Positions 7,786 to 15,939 of a DNA stretch of 33,021 nt are shown here, piece after piece. The stretch is taken from IMG/VR virus record IMGVR_UViG_3300009502_000135, positions 1 through 33,021 of that record; one strand, given 5' to 3'. Within the stretch, counting starts at the first letter, position 1. Each line of letters starts with the position of its first letter. This DNA comes from a virus. Made by a program: the position numbers and the translations under genes. The notes beneath the pieces were generated by a model. That model was given only the letters and a program-made list of their open reading frames with translations. It did not search any database and had not been told where the DNA came from.

Positions 7786-8034
7786 TTATTTCCAATGCGT
7801 TTTAAAAAACTCAAGCATAAGGTATCCGATACCGCAGAGCGCAGCCCATGCCAAACCACCAAGGCTTTTCTCAATAATGGCTTTACGATATTCAGATTTT
7901 TTAGCTTCATTTTGAATCGCCAAACGAACCCATTTAACTTCTTCGTTAGAAAGCGTATTTTCTTCTGAAGCTTGCTTAATAACATCTTTTAACAACGCTA
8001 TTAGTTCTTCTTTTGTGATGTCTTCAATAGCCAT
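7786..8034 (-). CDS. Single-span membrane protein (holin-like candidate)
   Basis: 82 aa. Residues 1-55 are charged and helical; residues 58-77 (SLGGLAWAALCGIGYLMLEF) form one likely membrane span near the C-terminus. It sits in the late operon, where lysis genes could lie, and its size suits a holin or another membrane effector. No endolysin is visible nearby, so holin is only a guess. The start follows the previous stop directly, with GGAAG upstream. Confidence 0.6.
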   Translation of the reverse strand: MAIEDITKEELIALLKDVIKQASEENTLSNEEVKWVRLAIQNEAKKSEYRKAIIEKSLGGLAWAALCGIGYLMLEFFKTHWK

Positions 8035-8289
8035 TTAACACTTCCAGCGTTTGAGGCTTGCAGCTTTACGTGTTGGGCGACCCTTTTCATCTTTCATTGG
8101 ACCGGGCATACCAGACATACGAGCGCAAAATGATTTTTTACGAGGACCGCCTTCAGGCTGTGGAGCTTTCAGATGCGACCCAGTTGCAGCGTTGTACTTA
8201 GCACGGCCTTTGGCGGTTAAACCCGCCCCCTGCTTGACCGGCAGCTTTTCACCGCGACCAACAGCAAGAGAGGGGGTCTTCTTAGCCAT
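8035..8289 (-). CDS. Small basic protein, DUF6321-like (tentative)
   Basis: 84 aa from the preferred ATG at 8289, which overlaps the upstream stop (ATGGCTAA); an alternative ATG lies at 8313. The sequence includes GAGLTAKGRAKYNAATGSHL, KKSFCARMSGMPGPMKDEKG and a final LKRWKC. I recall this highly conserved pattern as a phage domain of unknown function, possibly DUF6321. It is strongly basic, with two Cys. Role in the virion is inferred from the operon. Confidence 0.65.
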   Translation of the reverse strand: MAKKTPSLAVGRGEKLPVKQGAGLTAKGRAKYNAATGSHLKAPQPEGGPRKKSFCARMSGMPGPMKDEKGRPTRKAASLKRWKC

Positions 8290-8569
8290 AGCAAATTGTG
8301 CAAGAGTTTGCATTAGTCAGCGAAGCATAAATACCGTTGTAAGCAAGTATTCCTTCACCGGGAAGCAAAACAGGAACAGCAATTACGTTAGCACCAAAAT
8401 CAAATTGCCACAAAACGTTGCCTGAAGCCGCTGAAGCATTGTCATACAAAATAATAGTTCCAGCAGTGCCATTGCTATTGAATGTAATCTGCTTAAGCCG
8501 ACAACGTGCTGCGACTAAAATAGCCGAAGTATTTGTATGTGCGGACTTAACATCGTATTGCATTGTCAT
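8282..8569 (-). CDS. Putative virion protein, unknown
   Basis: 95 aa, probably all-beta (ITFNSNGTAGTIILYDNASA, then GNVLWQFDFGAN). This pattern is shared by small phage structural proteins of unknown role. AGGAGATCAATT-ATG gives a strong ribosome site. It lies just after the terminator at 8586-8609, so its transcription must come from read-through or a promoter inside the preceding gene. Confidence 0.65.
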   Translation of the reverse strand: MTMQYDVKSAHTNTSAILVAARCRLKQITFNSNGTAGTIILYDNASAASGNVLWQFDFGANVIAVPVLLPGEGILAYNGIYASLTNANSCTICYG

Positions 8570-8585
8570 AATTGATCTCCTAAAT

Positions 8586-8609
8586 CAAAAAATGGGGCCG
8601 AAGCCCCGC
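8586..8609 (-). terminator. Intrinsic terminator after the 233-aa virion gene
   Basis: On the minus strand GGGGC-TTCG-GCCCC forms a short GC stem with a UUCG tetraloop, followed by ATTTTTTG. This is a textbook Rho-independent terminator, starting a few bases after the stop of the upstream gene. Genes farther left probably depend on partial read-through. Confidence 0.8.
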
Positions 8610-8615
8610 GATCAA

Positions 8616-9317
8616 TTAGTCAAAGTTACCGTATGGGTACGTTGTCAAGTTACCAATGTTGTTATCAGGCTGGCTGTATTGCAACGTAAAGTTGTAACGA
8701 CCTGTAATTGCAGTAGCGCTTAACAGAGCAGTGCCAACAATCGCAACGGTTACAACAACTTGAGACACGTTAGGCTGAGTGCCGCCTGTGTAAATATCAG
8801 TTGATGTTGCTGTTTGATTAGTGATCTGCGTACCAGTAAACGTAGCCAATGCTTGGCGACCCACGGCAGAGATAGCGCCCGTAGCAAAATAGTTTGGCGT
8901 ACCAGCGGCGGCGGTGTAGTTGTTTGATACATACACAGTCTGTGAAGTCACAGCGGCAGTACCACCACTTACGGCGTATAAAGCTGCTACGTCAACAAAA
9001 ATGTTGTCGAGATCACAACCAACTGGCAAATAAAACACAGCACCACGATAAATATTGGTGTTGGTATCAGCAGGGATTGTCTGGGCTACAGCAGGATATG
9101 TTGTTGAGGATGGCTGATAAACAACCGCATTAAGGTTTGGGATTCCGTTTGAATTTACAAATTGACCTGAAAAACCAGAATAAGTGCTGGTTCCTACGGT
9201 TGTGTTTGAAAAATCAAGATCAACGTTGTTGACTAGCTGCGAATAACCTACGTTACGCAATGGACCAAAACGAACGTCGCCCGACAAAATCGGACCGTCA
9301 AATGTACTACGTGCCAT
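8616..9317 (-). CDS. Virion structural protein (capsid-associated candidate)
   Basis: 233 aa, rich in Thr, Asn, Ala and Val, with likely beta structure. It starts MARSTFDGPILSGDVRFGPL, a pattern I know from uncharacterised phage structural genes next to capsid genes. It is framed by its own ribosome site (AAGGAATTATC-ATG), a promoter candidate upstream and a terminator downstream. It may therefore be expressed separately at high level, as for a decoration or minor capsid protein. Confidence 0.65.
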   Translation of the reverse strand: MARSTFDGPILSGDVRFGPLRNVGYSQLVNNVDLDFSNTTVGTSTYSGFSGQFVNSNGIPNLNAVVYQPSSTTYPAVAQTIPADTNTNIYRGAVFYLPVGCDLDNIFVDVAALYAVSGGTAAVTSQTVYVSNNYTAAAGTPNYFATGAISAVGRQALATFTGTQITNQTATSTDIYTGGTQPNVSQVVVTVAIVGTALLSATAITGRYNFTLQYSQPDNNIGNLTTYPYGNFD

Positions 9318-9326
9318 GATAATTCC

Positions 9327-9392
9327 TTATGCAAAAGTAACCTTACCAATCGTTGCATCGTCTGCTGGGGCAGTAGCGATAAGGTTAAACAC
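9327..9392 (-). other. Short coding remnant or micro-ORF between capsid terminator and next gene
   Basis: A GTG-started reading of 21 residues (VFNLIATAPADDATIGKVTF plus Ala) ends at 9327, eight bases before the ATG-proximal leader of the next gene. The same frame has a stop at 9422, so no longer gene is possible as the sequence stands. No ribosome site precedes GTG. The peptide looks protein-like, so it may be a decayed gene end; chance is equally possible. Confidence 0.2.
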
Positions 9393-9405
9393 CCAGATGC
9401 GATAA

Positions 9406-9433
9406 ATAATACACCATTTTTAATGTATTGCAA
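9406..9433 (-). promoter_or_regulatory. Possible sigma70-like promoter downstream of capsid terminator
   Basis: Reading the minus strand, TTGCAA (9433-9428) and TATTAT (9411-9406) are 16 bases apart, just after the capsid terminator. The match is 4/6 and 5/6. It would restart transcription for the genes from 9317 leftward. Confidence 0.35.
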
Positions 9434-9442
9434 CAGATTTAT

Positions 9443-9472
9443 AAATAAAAAACCCCGCCTTTTGAGCGGGGT
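9443..9472 (-). terminator. Intrinsic terminator after the major capsid gene
   Basis: On the minus strand ACCCCGC and GCGGGGT pair over seven bases around a seven-base loop, followed by TTTTTTATTT. It lies about 20 bases after the capsid stop codon. This placement is common for highly expressed capsid genes. Confidence 0.85.
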
Positions 9473-9492
9473 CAAACCAAGTGAGGTTTAGT

Positions 9493-10395
9493 TTAGTACG
9501 AAGCGTAGATGCCGAGAGGATCAGACCAACCAAACGAGTAACGCTCGCGTGATTTGTAACGCACGTTACCGGTATCAAAGTCGCCATCCATGCTGTTTTG
9601 CAAGGGTGTACGCTCAAACATCTTCAAGCCGTTAGGCACATCAGTGGTTAAGAACCATGCGTTAGTTGCGGTCAAGAAGTGGTTAATGGTGTAACCCTCT
9701 GGAACCGAACCGTTGTTCTTAATGGCGTTGATGTCATTGTTGTTTGTACCAACACGCAGTTCAGTGTCAAGCAAACGAGTTGCAACGAACTGAAGTGCAG
9801 GAGGAACAATCAACTTCTTGGGCTTAGCAGCAATCAGCAAACCACGCTCATCAGTCCATGCAGCGATTTGAATAACAGCGTTTTCAAGTGCTGTTTCGTT
9901 CAAGTCTGCTGGGGTTGTTGGGGTGTTGCCGTTAGTGCCGCCGTTGACTAAGGGGTGGGCTGTATTAAACAAAGAAACGCCGTCACCACCAACATACTGA
10001 GCAGAGAAACCGTTGTTCAAAACAGCGGCAGCTTTAACCTGCTTGGTATAAGCCATAGCGCGGGCAAGACCTTTGGTATAACGAGCCGACAGTGAGTCGT
10101 ACAAGTTATCTTCAATTGCCTCTTCCGTTAGGGAAAACCCTAATGCGATGGTTTCGTGGTTGTAACGTGCTGTCCAAGCTTCTTGTGCATTGTCATAAGC
10201 GATGGCAGAACCCTCGTTTTTAACAGGTGCAGCAGAAAAACCAGACAGTTTTGTTTCTTCTTCAAAAGAACGCTCAGAGGTTTCAATTTCATAAATCTCT
10301 TTGTGTTCTTCGCCATAACGAGCATACTCCAAGCCGAACAATGCGTTCAAACCGGGAAGAAGCTCTTTAAGTAGCTGTGCGCGTGAAATAGCCAT
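9493..10395 (-). CDS. Major capsid protein (HK97-type)
   Basis: 300 aa. The pattern SRAQLLKELLPGLNALFGLE, YDNAQEAWTARYNHETIALG and FSLTEEAIEDNLYDSLSARY is typical of a large family of phage major capsid proteins with the HK97 fold. NTAHPLVNGG and the Asp/Asn-rich loops lie in the central axial domain region. The gene follows the scaffold candidate and two small head genes, and has its own terminator. An AGGAGCTAATA-ATG ribosome site marks the start. This is the main shell subunit. Confidence 0.85.
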   Translation of the reverse strand: MAISRAQLLKELLPGLNALFGLEYARYGEEHKEIYEIETSERSFEEETKLSGFSAAPVKNEGSAIAYDNAQEAWTARYNHETIALGFSLTEEAIEDNLYDSLSARYTKGLARAMAYTKQVKAAAVLNNGFSAQYVGGDGVSLFNTAHPLVNGGTNGNTPTTPADLNETALENAVIQIAAWTDERGLLIAAKPKKLIVPPALQFVATRLLDTELRVGTNNNDINAIKNNGSVPEGYTINHFLTATNAWFLTTDVPNGLKMFERTPLQNSMDGDFDTGNVRYKSRERYSFGWSDPLGIYASY

Positions 10396-10408
10396 TATTA
10401 GCTCCTAA

Positions 10409-11296
10409 TTAAGCGGTTTGAGTAGCTGTGCTGTTGTAATACTCATGTACGCCTTGGTTCCACTTGAGCAGAACTTCTGGATACTGGGTAAACACCAACG
10501 TTGAGCTTGCTGGGATTGTTGCAGCGGTTGCAGCTACACCACCGGCGTTCATAGTGCCGTACTGAGCATTGAGAACAACAGAGGTAGCACCTGCCGATGC
10601 AGCAGTGCTGACATACGAGCCTGTACCAACGTACTGACCGTTAGATGCCAAGAACCCAACTTCAGTGCCAACTGGCAAAGCGTTTGGTAAAGCACTAGTG
10701 GTAAGAGTCGTAGTACCGCTTGAGTATGTTGCTGTGCCAAGGTTAACGTAAGTATCGCGAACGATATCAACGATGCGCCAAGGAAGAGCAGCAGTCGTAG
10801 CAGCAGAGGTAGACAACACGGCGTTGTACGAATCACCAGTGTTTGAATTACCTGCCAAGTCAGAAGCAGCAATGTTCAAACCAATCATGGCTGTAGCAAC
10901 TGAACCGATAGTCGAGCCACCTTGTGCAGTCACAACAGCAGACTTAAACACAGTGTCAGGATCATCAGTAACGATAGCAACAGCATCACCAGCCAGAGTC
11001 GATGCAGGCCAGAATTGGCTGTAACGTTTCTGTTTAGTAACTGGATCGGTAAAAGAACAACCCAAGAAAATACCAGTCAAACCATAGCCAGTAGCGCCAG
11101 TCGAAGCTGAGCCACCAGTGGTTAAAGTGATACGTGTAACAAAACCGCGAGTAATCGCGACCACATCGCCGTAAAAAATGTTAGTGCCATAACCATACTG
11201 AATAGGTAGGTTACGTGTCGAGCCTGAAAAGACTTGACCACCAACAAGATTTAACGGCTTGAATCCATAAGGACCCGGAACAATTGGATAAGCCAT
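10409..11296 (-). CDS. Capsid-associated/decoration-like protein
   Basis: 295 aa, starting MAYPIVPGPYGFKPLNLVGG. It contains RNLPIQYGYGTNIFYGDVVA and TLAGDAVAIVTDDPDTVFK. I recognise this as a family that lies directly beside capsid genes in many uncultured phages, usually unnamed. It is mostly beta-type and Thr/Ala/Gly-rich. It could decorate the shell or be a minor head protein; the decoration role is inferred from position. Confidence 0.65.
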   Translation of the reverse strand: MAYPIVPGPYGFKPLNLVGGQVFSGSTRNLPIQYGYGTNIFYGDVVAITRGFVTRITLTTGGSASTGATGYGLTGIFLGCSFTDPVTKQKRYSQFWPASTLAGDAVAIVTDDPDTVFKSAVVTAQGGSTIGSVATAMIGLNIAASDLAGNSNTGDSYNAVLSTSAATTAALPWRIVDIVRDTYVNLGTATYSSGTTTLTTSALPNALPVGTEVGFLASNGQYVGTGSYVSTAASAGATSVVLNAQYGTMNAGGVAATAATIPASSTLVFTQYPEVLLKWNQGVHEYYNSTATQTA

Positions 11297-11313
11297 TTAA
11301 AACTCCATAAAAG

Positions 11314-11763
11314 TTAAGAACCCTTGCCAAAACTTGTAGAAGACCTGCTTTCTTTAAAGATCGGCATACGGGCATCGCTTTGACGCATAAGGGTATTATC
11401 TACAGCTTCCATTTGAGATTTGGTAATCTTGTCGAAATATGCTTTCTCTTGCTGACCAAATTCAACTGGGCGCTTGCAAAGCAACAAACCACCAATTTCA
11501 ATATTGTCTTTATACCGACTATTTGGGTCGGATAACATTTGAAACTTAGGCTGTTCGCTAGTTAGTACTGGTTCCCAGCCTTCTCTCTGTGATGCAGAAA
11601 TATTGCGTGGGTCTGCAACGTTTAACATTGAAACTCGTTTCCACTTATATTCAAATCCGGGTTCTTTATCCGGCTCTGGTAAAAGCTCTGCGGGCATCCA
11701 CTGTTGAGGACGCTGTTGAACGGCGCGGGTTTCTAGCTCACGTGGTATTTTGTTTTCAGCCAT
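11314..11763 (-). CDS. Head-module protein, unknown
   Basis: 149 aa, hydrophilic, starting MAENKIPRELETRAVQQRPQ. It has a Trp/Pro-rich centre (QQWMPAELLPEPDKEPGFEY) and PKFQMLSDPNSRY. No known domain is recognised. Its ATG overlaps the last codons of the scaffold candidate, so the two are probably translated together. Likely a head assembly accessory protein. Confidence 0.65.
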   Translation of the reverse strand: MAENKIPRELETRAVQQRPQQWMPAELLPEPDKEPGFEYKWKRVSMLNVADPRNISASQREGWEPVLTSEQPKFQMLSDPNSRYKDNIEIGGLLLCKRPVEFGQQEKAYFDKITKSQMEAVDNTLMRQSDARMPIFKESRSSTSFGKGS

Positions 11764-12733
11764 TTTGGGCCTCCAATTCTGCTACTTTTTTGGCGTACAG
11801 CTCAAGAGGAATACCTAGTTTCTTGGCTACGTTTTGTTGGGTAAGCGACAACCGAATTTTTTTCGGGGCCGTTGCGCGTTGTGCCGGAGCAACAACGTTG
11901 TTGGGACGGGCTTGCCGTGAAGGTGGGGCATCTTCCGTATCCACTTCGACAATACCAAAGCGTTTTGGAAAAGCTTTTTTCATCGCAGCGTCAATCTTGT
12001 TGTAGTACTCGTCTGTGCGGACGTATTCTTGTCCGTAGTCTTGTACCAACCGGTTATGCACGCTATATGCAAAACCAGTCATATCCTCGTCTCCGGGCCG
12101 CTGAAACCACGGATTACTACTTGCCCAACTCACAACACGGTTGTCTAGAGTTTCGTGCGGGTCACGCGCAGCGTTTGGTTGAGTATACGCAGATTGTTCC
12201 GGTTCACGCAAGGGGGTAGGTTTAAAATTATTTGCTTCATCCAATTCCCGTTGTGCGGTGTTCATCTCTTGCTGTGCTTCAGCCAAAGAATCTGCATCAC
12301 CCGCATCAAACGCAGCTCGGAATTTGGCTTTAGCAGCGTTTAATGCTGCCGAAGCTAACGACTTAGACTTATCAATATAGGCATGTTGCCCCACGTTGAC
12401 GTACTCTTGGAGTCGTTTGTTTTCAGCAGCCAAGGCTTGCGCGACACGTTCATATTCCGATTTTTCACGGTATAAGGCTTCAGCCTTACGCCGCTCATCG
12501 TGGCTCTTATGAGTCAGCTCTTTCATCCGGGTCTGGACTTTTTTGCTGTACTCGTTAAGCTCCTCGTCGGTTGGGTCTGCAACTTCCCGATCTAGGGGTT
12601 TGCGACCCCTATCTTTAGGTGGGGTGTCATCGACAACTTCGATTTCAACCTTGTCATCTTCGCTTTCTAGTTCAAAGGCAACATCAGGTTCTTTTTCGAT
12701 TTCGTCTGGAAATTTGAACTCTTCCTTATCCAT
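11756..12733 (-). CDS. Putative head scaffolding protein
   Basis: 325 aa from ATG at 12733, chosen because AAGGA lies six bases upstream; the upstream TTG at 12739 has no such support. The protein starts with an acidic stretch of about 55 residues. A long Ala/Glu/Lys coiled coil follows (about 60-165, RRKAEALYREKSEYERVAQA). The C-terminal part is basic, KKIRLSLTQQNVAKKLGIPL. An acidic head, coiled coil and basic capsid-binding end are typical of phage scaffolds, and the gene sits between portal and capsid. It is expected to guide procapsid assembly and leave the head. Confidence 0.65.
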   Translation of the reverse strand: MDKEEFKFPDEIEKEPDVAFELESEDDKVEIEVVDDTPPKDRGRKPLDREVADPTDEELNEYSKKVQTRMKELTHKSHDERRKAEALYREKSEYERVAQALAAENKRLQEYVNVGQHAYIDKSKSLASAALNAAKAKFRAAFDAGDADSLAEAQQEMNTAQRELDEANNFKPTPLREPEQSAYTQPNAARDPHETLDNRVVSWASSNPWFQRPGDEDMTGFAYSVHNRLVQDYGQEYVRTDEYYNKIDAAMKKAFPKRFGIVEVDTEDAPPSRQARPNNVVAPAQRATAPKKIRLSLTQQNVAKKLGIPLELYAKKVAELEAQNG

Positions 12734-12742
12734 AGTCAATCC

Positions 12743-13159
12743 TTATTTGCGGCGAATACCACGTGGGTCATCAACTGTGCCCTCGACTGTATCCTCGTTA
12801 ATCATGCGAAATTCACGTCCGTGAATCACTAAGCGGCTACCTGAGTTGGGTCGAACCAACACAAAATCACCTTTTTTGCACCACGGTCCATTTGGATAGC
12901 GTGACTTATCCGTATAGCAATCATCACCAAGTGCAACCACAAACAGCACCGTAGTTAATACTTCTTCGATACGTTTGGTTTCGTCAGCTTTAGCAATACC
13001 ACTCTCGTACATGTCATCCATTTCTGGAATTGCGCACAGGATGTGATAGCCAGAAGGCTTTGGAAGTTGACTTGCTTTTTCATCGGCGGTTGCCTCAGAT
13101 CGGTACATACCTACTATTTGCGGGTTATCGGGATTAGCCCCGATTAGAATTTCACTCAT
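12743..13159 (-). CDS. GroES-like co-chaperonin (phage gp31-type)
   Basis: 138 aa from the ATG that overlaps the previous stop (ATGAGTGA). Residues 37-130 follow the Cpn10 order. GYHILCAIPEMDDMYESGIA gives the first strand and the start of a mobile loop, VVALGDDCY the roof region, KKGDFVLVRPNSGSRLVIHG the barrel, and FRMINEDTVEGTVDD the last strand. GroES caps GroEL; phage versions (T4 gp31) let the chamber fold the large capsid protein. Location between portal and capsid fits that use. The match is by pattern only; the loop is atypical and the N-terminal 36 residues are extra. Confidence 0.65.
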   Translation of the reverse strand: MSEILIGANPDNPQIVGMYRSEATADEKASQLPKPSGYHILCAIPEMDDMYESGIAKADETKRIEEVLTTVLFVVALGDDCYTDKSRYPNGPWCKKGDFVLVRPNSGSRLVIHGREFRMINEDTVEGTVDDPRGIRRK

Positions 13160-13343
13160 TGTCGTGGTCTTCCAGTTGTTGCTTGAGGTCAAGCAGGTCT
13201 CGCTCTGCGTAGGCCAAGCCCTCTATTACCCCACAGAGTTTTTGGTATTCACCAAAATCCTTACAGCGACCGGTTGATACATCATCAGCCAAATCGTTCA
13301 TGCGTTCACGAAGTTTTTTGCGTAGAACGTCAATTAAATCCAT
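13152..13343 (-). CDS. Small helical protein, unknown
   Basis: 63 aa, charged and probably two helices (MDLIDVLRKKLRERMNDLAD, then YAERDLLDLKQQLEDH). The ATG overlaps the portal stop and its own stop overlaps the GroES-like start. Similar short helical proteins follow portal genes in other phages, but I know of no assigned role. Confidence 0.6.
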   Translation of the reverse strand: MDLIDVLRKKLRERMNDLADDVSTGRCKDFGEYQKLCGVIEGLAYAERDLLDLKQQLEDHDNE

Positions 13344-15931
13344 TATTTTTTAGACTCCTGTTTAGTGGTTAAAGGCGTTTGCAACGCCTGATGCATGTGT
13401 TCTGTGTGTTGTGCTTGTCGGTCATGCGCCATCTGAGCTTTGCTCTGAGCCACCTGAACACCAATTTTTAAACCTTCACGCTCTTGGTCAGCTTTGAGTT
13501 TGCCTTGGTCGTACTGTGACTTGAGACCAAGTTTTAAACCCTCGCGCTCGTTGTCGGCTTTGAGTTTCTCGCGTTCAAGCGCCATCTTGTCGGCTTTGTC
13601 GGCGGCATCAATCATCATCTGCTTTTCTTTAATTTCTACTTCTTTAGATTTGATTTGCAGCTCTTGTTGTTGCATCTGCACAAGTGGGTCTTGCGCGGTC
13701 TGTGCGGCTTGTTGTGCACGAGCTTCTGCTTGGTTTTTGCCCAAAAGTTGCCCTGCGGCTTGTGCAATTAACCCAGACATCTGGTACTCGATTTCACGTG
13801 GGAGCTTAGCTTCTGGATTAGGCAGTGATACACCCAACTGTTGTTCCATCTTCTCGCGGTACGCCATCGCCACGTGCTCGGTAATATGCGCGTTTGCCGC
13901 TTGCATAAGGACTTGTGCCTGTGGGTTCTGCCCCATAACCATTGCAATCTTGGGGTCTTGCATTGCAGCCATGTGAGTACGGATGTGCGCTTCGTGGTCT
14001 TGGAACTGAAACGCTTTGACGGGTTTGCCCATCAAGATATTCATGTTCTCGGTCACGGGGTCTGTGGGCTTCTGGTCGTCTTCCAGCGGCACAAGCTTAT
14101 CGGCTTCCTTGATGTTAAGCACTTCCAACATCTGCCGATGCAACTTAGGTAAGTTGTAAATTTGCGGAGCCATTTGCGCTAACTGAATCACAGCTTGATA
14201 TTGCACTACGCGCTGCGCAAGCGTTGATGCGTTTGGGTCACTGACTGGGATGATATCGACGAGGCTGTAGTCGCGCTTGCGCGAGTTACGTGCGCCCTCT
14301 TCTGGCTGGTAGCCGTACTCTGACGGTGAGAAGTCACGGATCAAACCAGCAAGTAGCTTGAACTCTTGCTTCATTGAGAAGTGCATCCGCGCTTGGACTG
14401 CAGACATCACCTTCAGGTTGCGCTCAATCAGCGCGAGCGTTGTGCCCACGGGGGCGTTAGCGCTCATGTCACTGATCTTCATGTCGGGCGCTGCAGCAAA
14501 CTTCTGAGCTTCCTCGATGATGATGCCACGCAAACCCAGCAACACTTGGCTTGGCTCTTTGTAAGGCAGAGGCATGATGTTGTCGCGCAATGTACCTGAA
14601 CTTACGTCCACATCGCGGAACTCCCCCGGTGAAATTGGTGTGTCATCACCCTTGATGCGCAAGCCTCGGGTCTTCATACCACCCGGCAGGTTAGACAGCG
14701 TACCGGCATCAACCAACTGGCGCGTAATGCTTGTGGCGCTCTTGGCGCTGTTGCCAACTAAGTGAACCAGACCAAAACCGTATGAGCCAAACCCCGGCAC
14801 GTACTGGTAGTGTACGAAGTACTGGCGCGATGCTTTGGGCTGGTACGCCTCAGAATCATTACCATCAAACCCTTTCGGGCGCGGTGCGCGGGGGTCTTCC
14901 GACTCGGGGTCCCAGTTACGACGAATTGATAAGATCGTAGTGGTGTCTTTTAGCAGCGTCACAACGTATGGCAGAGCAATGCCTGTCTCTTCACCGTCTG
15001 CGTTCGTGTCTTCAAACCCCGGCAAGTTAAGCTCAACGTGCATTTCAAGCAAGAGCGGGCGGTCATCATATGTTGCGCTAAACCCAGTTTCACGATCCTT
15101 GGCTTTCTGGATATCGTCGGGCTGCATGACCGGACCATCTTCAATCTCAACATCTGCGCGGTAGAACCCTGACTCTTGCAGTTTAAGCAATTGATTTTTA
15201 GTCTTTCTCATGCGATGCGTGATGCGCTCACACATGCTGATCTCGCTCGTACCGTAGGGCAACACTACATCCTCGGCAGGCACAAACATACTGACTTGCC
15301 GCCCAAGGCTTGGGTCAAAGTAGACCTTCTTAAACGCAGAACCCGCAATCGGCAAGTTCCATAGCATCTTCTCGTGCTCTGACCGGTACTCGCGCATGAT
15401 CTCGGTCAGCTCGTAATTCATGTCATCTTGCACGCGCTGCGCTGCGTCTGTTTTCTCAGGCGATATCTTGCCGATAATTTGAGTCTTGACAGGACCTGCG
15501 GCTGGGAATGTTTCCATAATCGCTTCAGCTTGAAAGCGCACTGCGGCTTCTGCAATCAATGGGGAGTACACACCACAAGCTCCGGGCCAAGGCTCTGAAC
15601 GCTCTTCGTACTTTAACCCTAACAGCTTAATACCATCGGTATACGTCTGTTCCCAGTCTTTGCGGCTCGCGATGTCGTTGTCATAGTCGGCAATTAGGTC
15701 ACCTACCAGTGTGGCTAACTCTTTGTCGTCAATATGTTCGGCAAGGTTTGCACTAAACGGTATGTCTCTTTCATCGCCTTTCTTGTTAGGGATGATCGTA
15801 ATCTCAATGCTGCCATCATCTAAGCGCACCATGTCAGGATTGACAATTTCTAACTCTATCTCAGGTGTCTGATCCTCACCTAGCGCATCAATGCCCTGTG
15901 GTGCTGCGTACAAACCTTTTTCCATTGCCAT
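13343..15931 (-). CDS. Portal protein (P22-like)
   Basis: 862 aa. The core holds DWEQTYTDGIKLLGLKYEER, SEPWPGACGVYSPLIAEAAV and RFQAEAIMETFPAAGPVKTQ, a pattern typical of P22-like portals. The last 130 residues are a Gln/Glu/Lys coiled coil with a repeated KLKAD.EREGLK.G unit, similar to the long barrel of podovirus portals. It forms the dodecameric ring through which DNA enters and leaves the head and on which TerL docks. Start is ATG after GGAATTATT, right after TerL. Confidence 0.85.
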   Translation of the reverse strand: MAMEKGLYAAPQGIDALGEDQTPEIELEIVNPDMVRLDDGSIEITIIPNKKGDERDIPFSANLAEHIDDKELATLVGDLIADYDNDIASRKDWEQTYTDGIKLLGLKYEERSEPWPGACGVYSPLIAEAAVRFQAEAIMETFPAAGPVKTQIIGKISPEKTDAAQRVQDDMNYELTEIMREYRSEHEKMLWNLPIAGSAFKKVYFDPSLGRQVSMFVPAEDVVLPYGTSEISMCERITHRMRKTKNQLLKLQESGFYRADVEIEDGPVMQPDDIQKAKDRETGFSATYDDRPLLLEMHVELNLPGFEDTNADGEETGIALPYVVTLLKDTTTILSIRRNWDPESEDPRAPRPKGFDGNDSEAYQPKASRQYFVHYQYVPGFGSYGFGLVHLVGNSAKSATSITRQLVDAGTLSNLPGGMKTRGLRIKGDDTPISPGEFRDVDVSSGTLRDNIMPLPYKEPSQVLLGLRGIIIEEAQKFAAAPDMKISDMSANAPVGTTLALIERNLKVMSAVQARMHFSMKQEFKLLAGLIRDFSPSEYGYQPEEGARNSRKRDYSLVDIIPVSDPNASTLAQRVVQYQAVIQLAQMAPQIYNLPKLHRQMLEVLNIKEADKLVPLEDDQKPTDPVTENMNILMGKPVKAFQFQDHEAHIRTHMAAMQDPKIAMVMGQNPQAQVLMQAANAHITEHVAMAYREKMEQQLGVSLPNPEAKLPREIEYQMSGLIAQAAGQLLGKNQAEARAQQAAQTAQDPLVQMQQQELQIKSKEVEIKEKQMMIDAADKADKMALEREKLKADNEREGLKLGLKSQYDQGKLKADQEREGLKIGVQVAQSKAQMAHDRQAQHTEHMHQALQTPLTTKQESKK

Positions 15932-15939
15932 AATAATTC

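Noticed and set aside
7773-7985. 70-aa minus-strand frame overlapping the single-span membrane protein
   Set aside because: It is out of frame with the better gene (7786-8034), which has a membrane span, a ribosome site and a tight junction with its neighbour.
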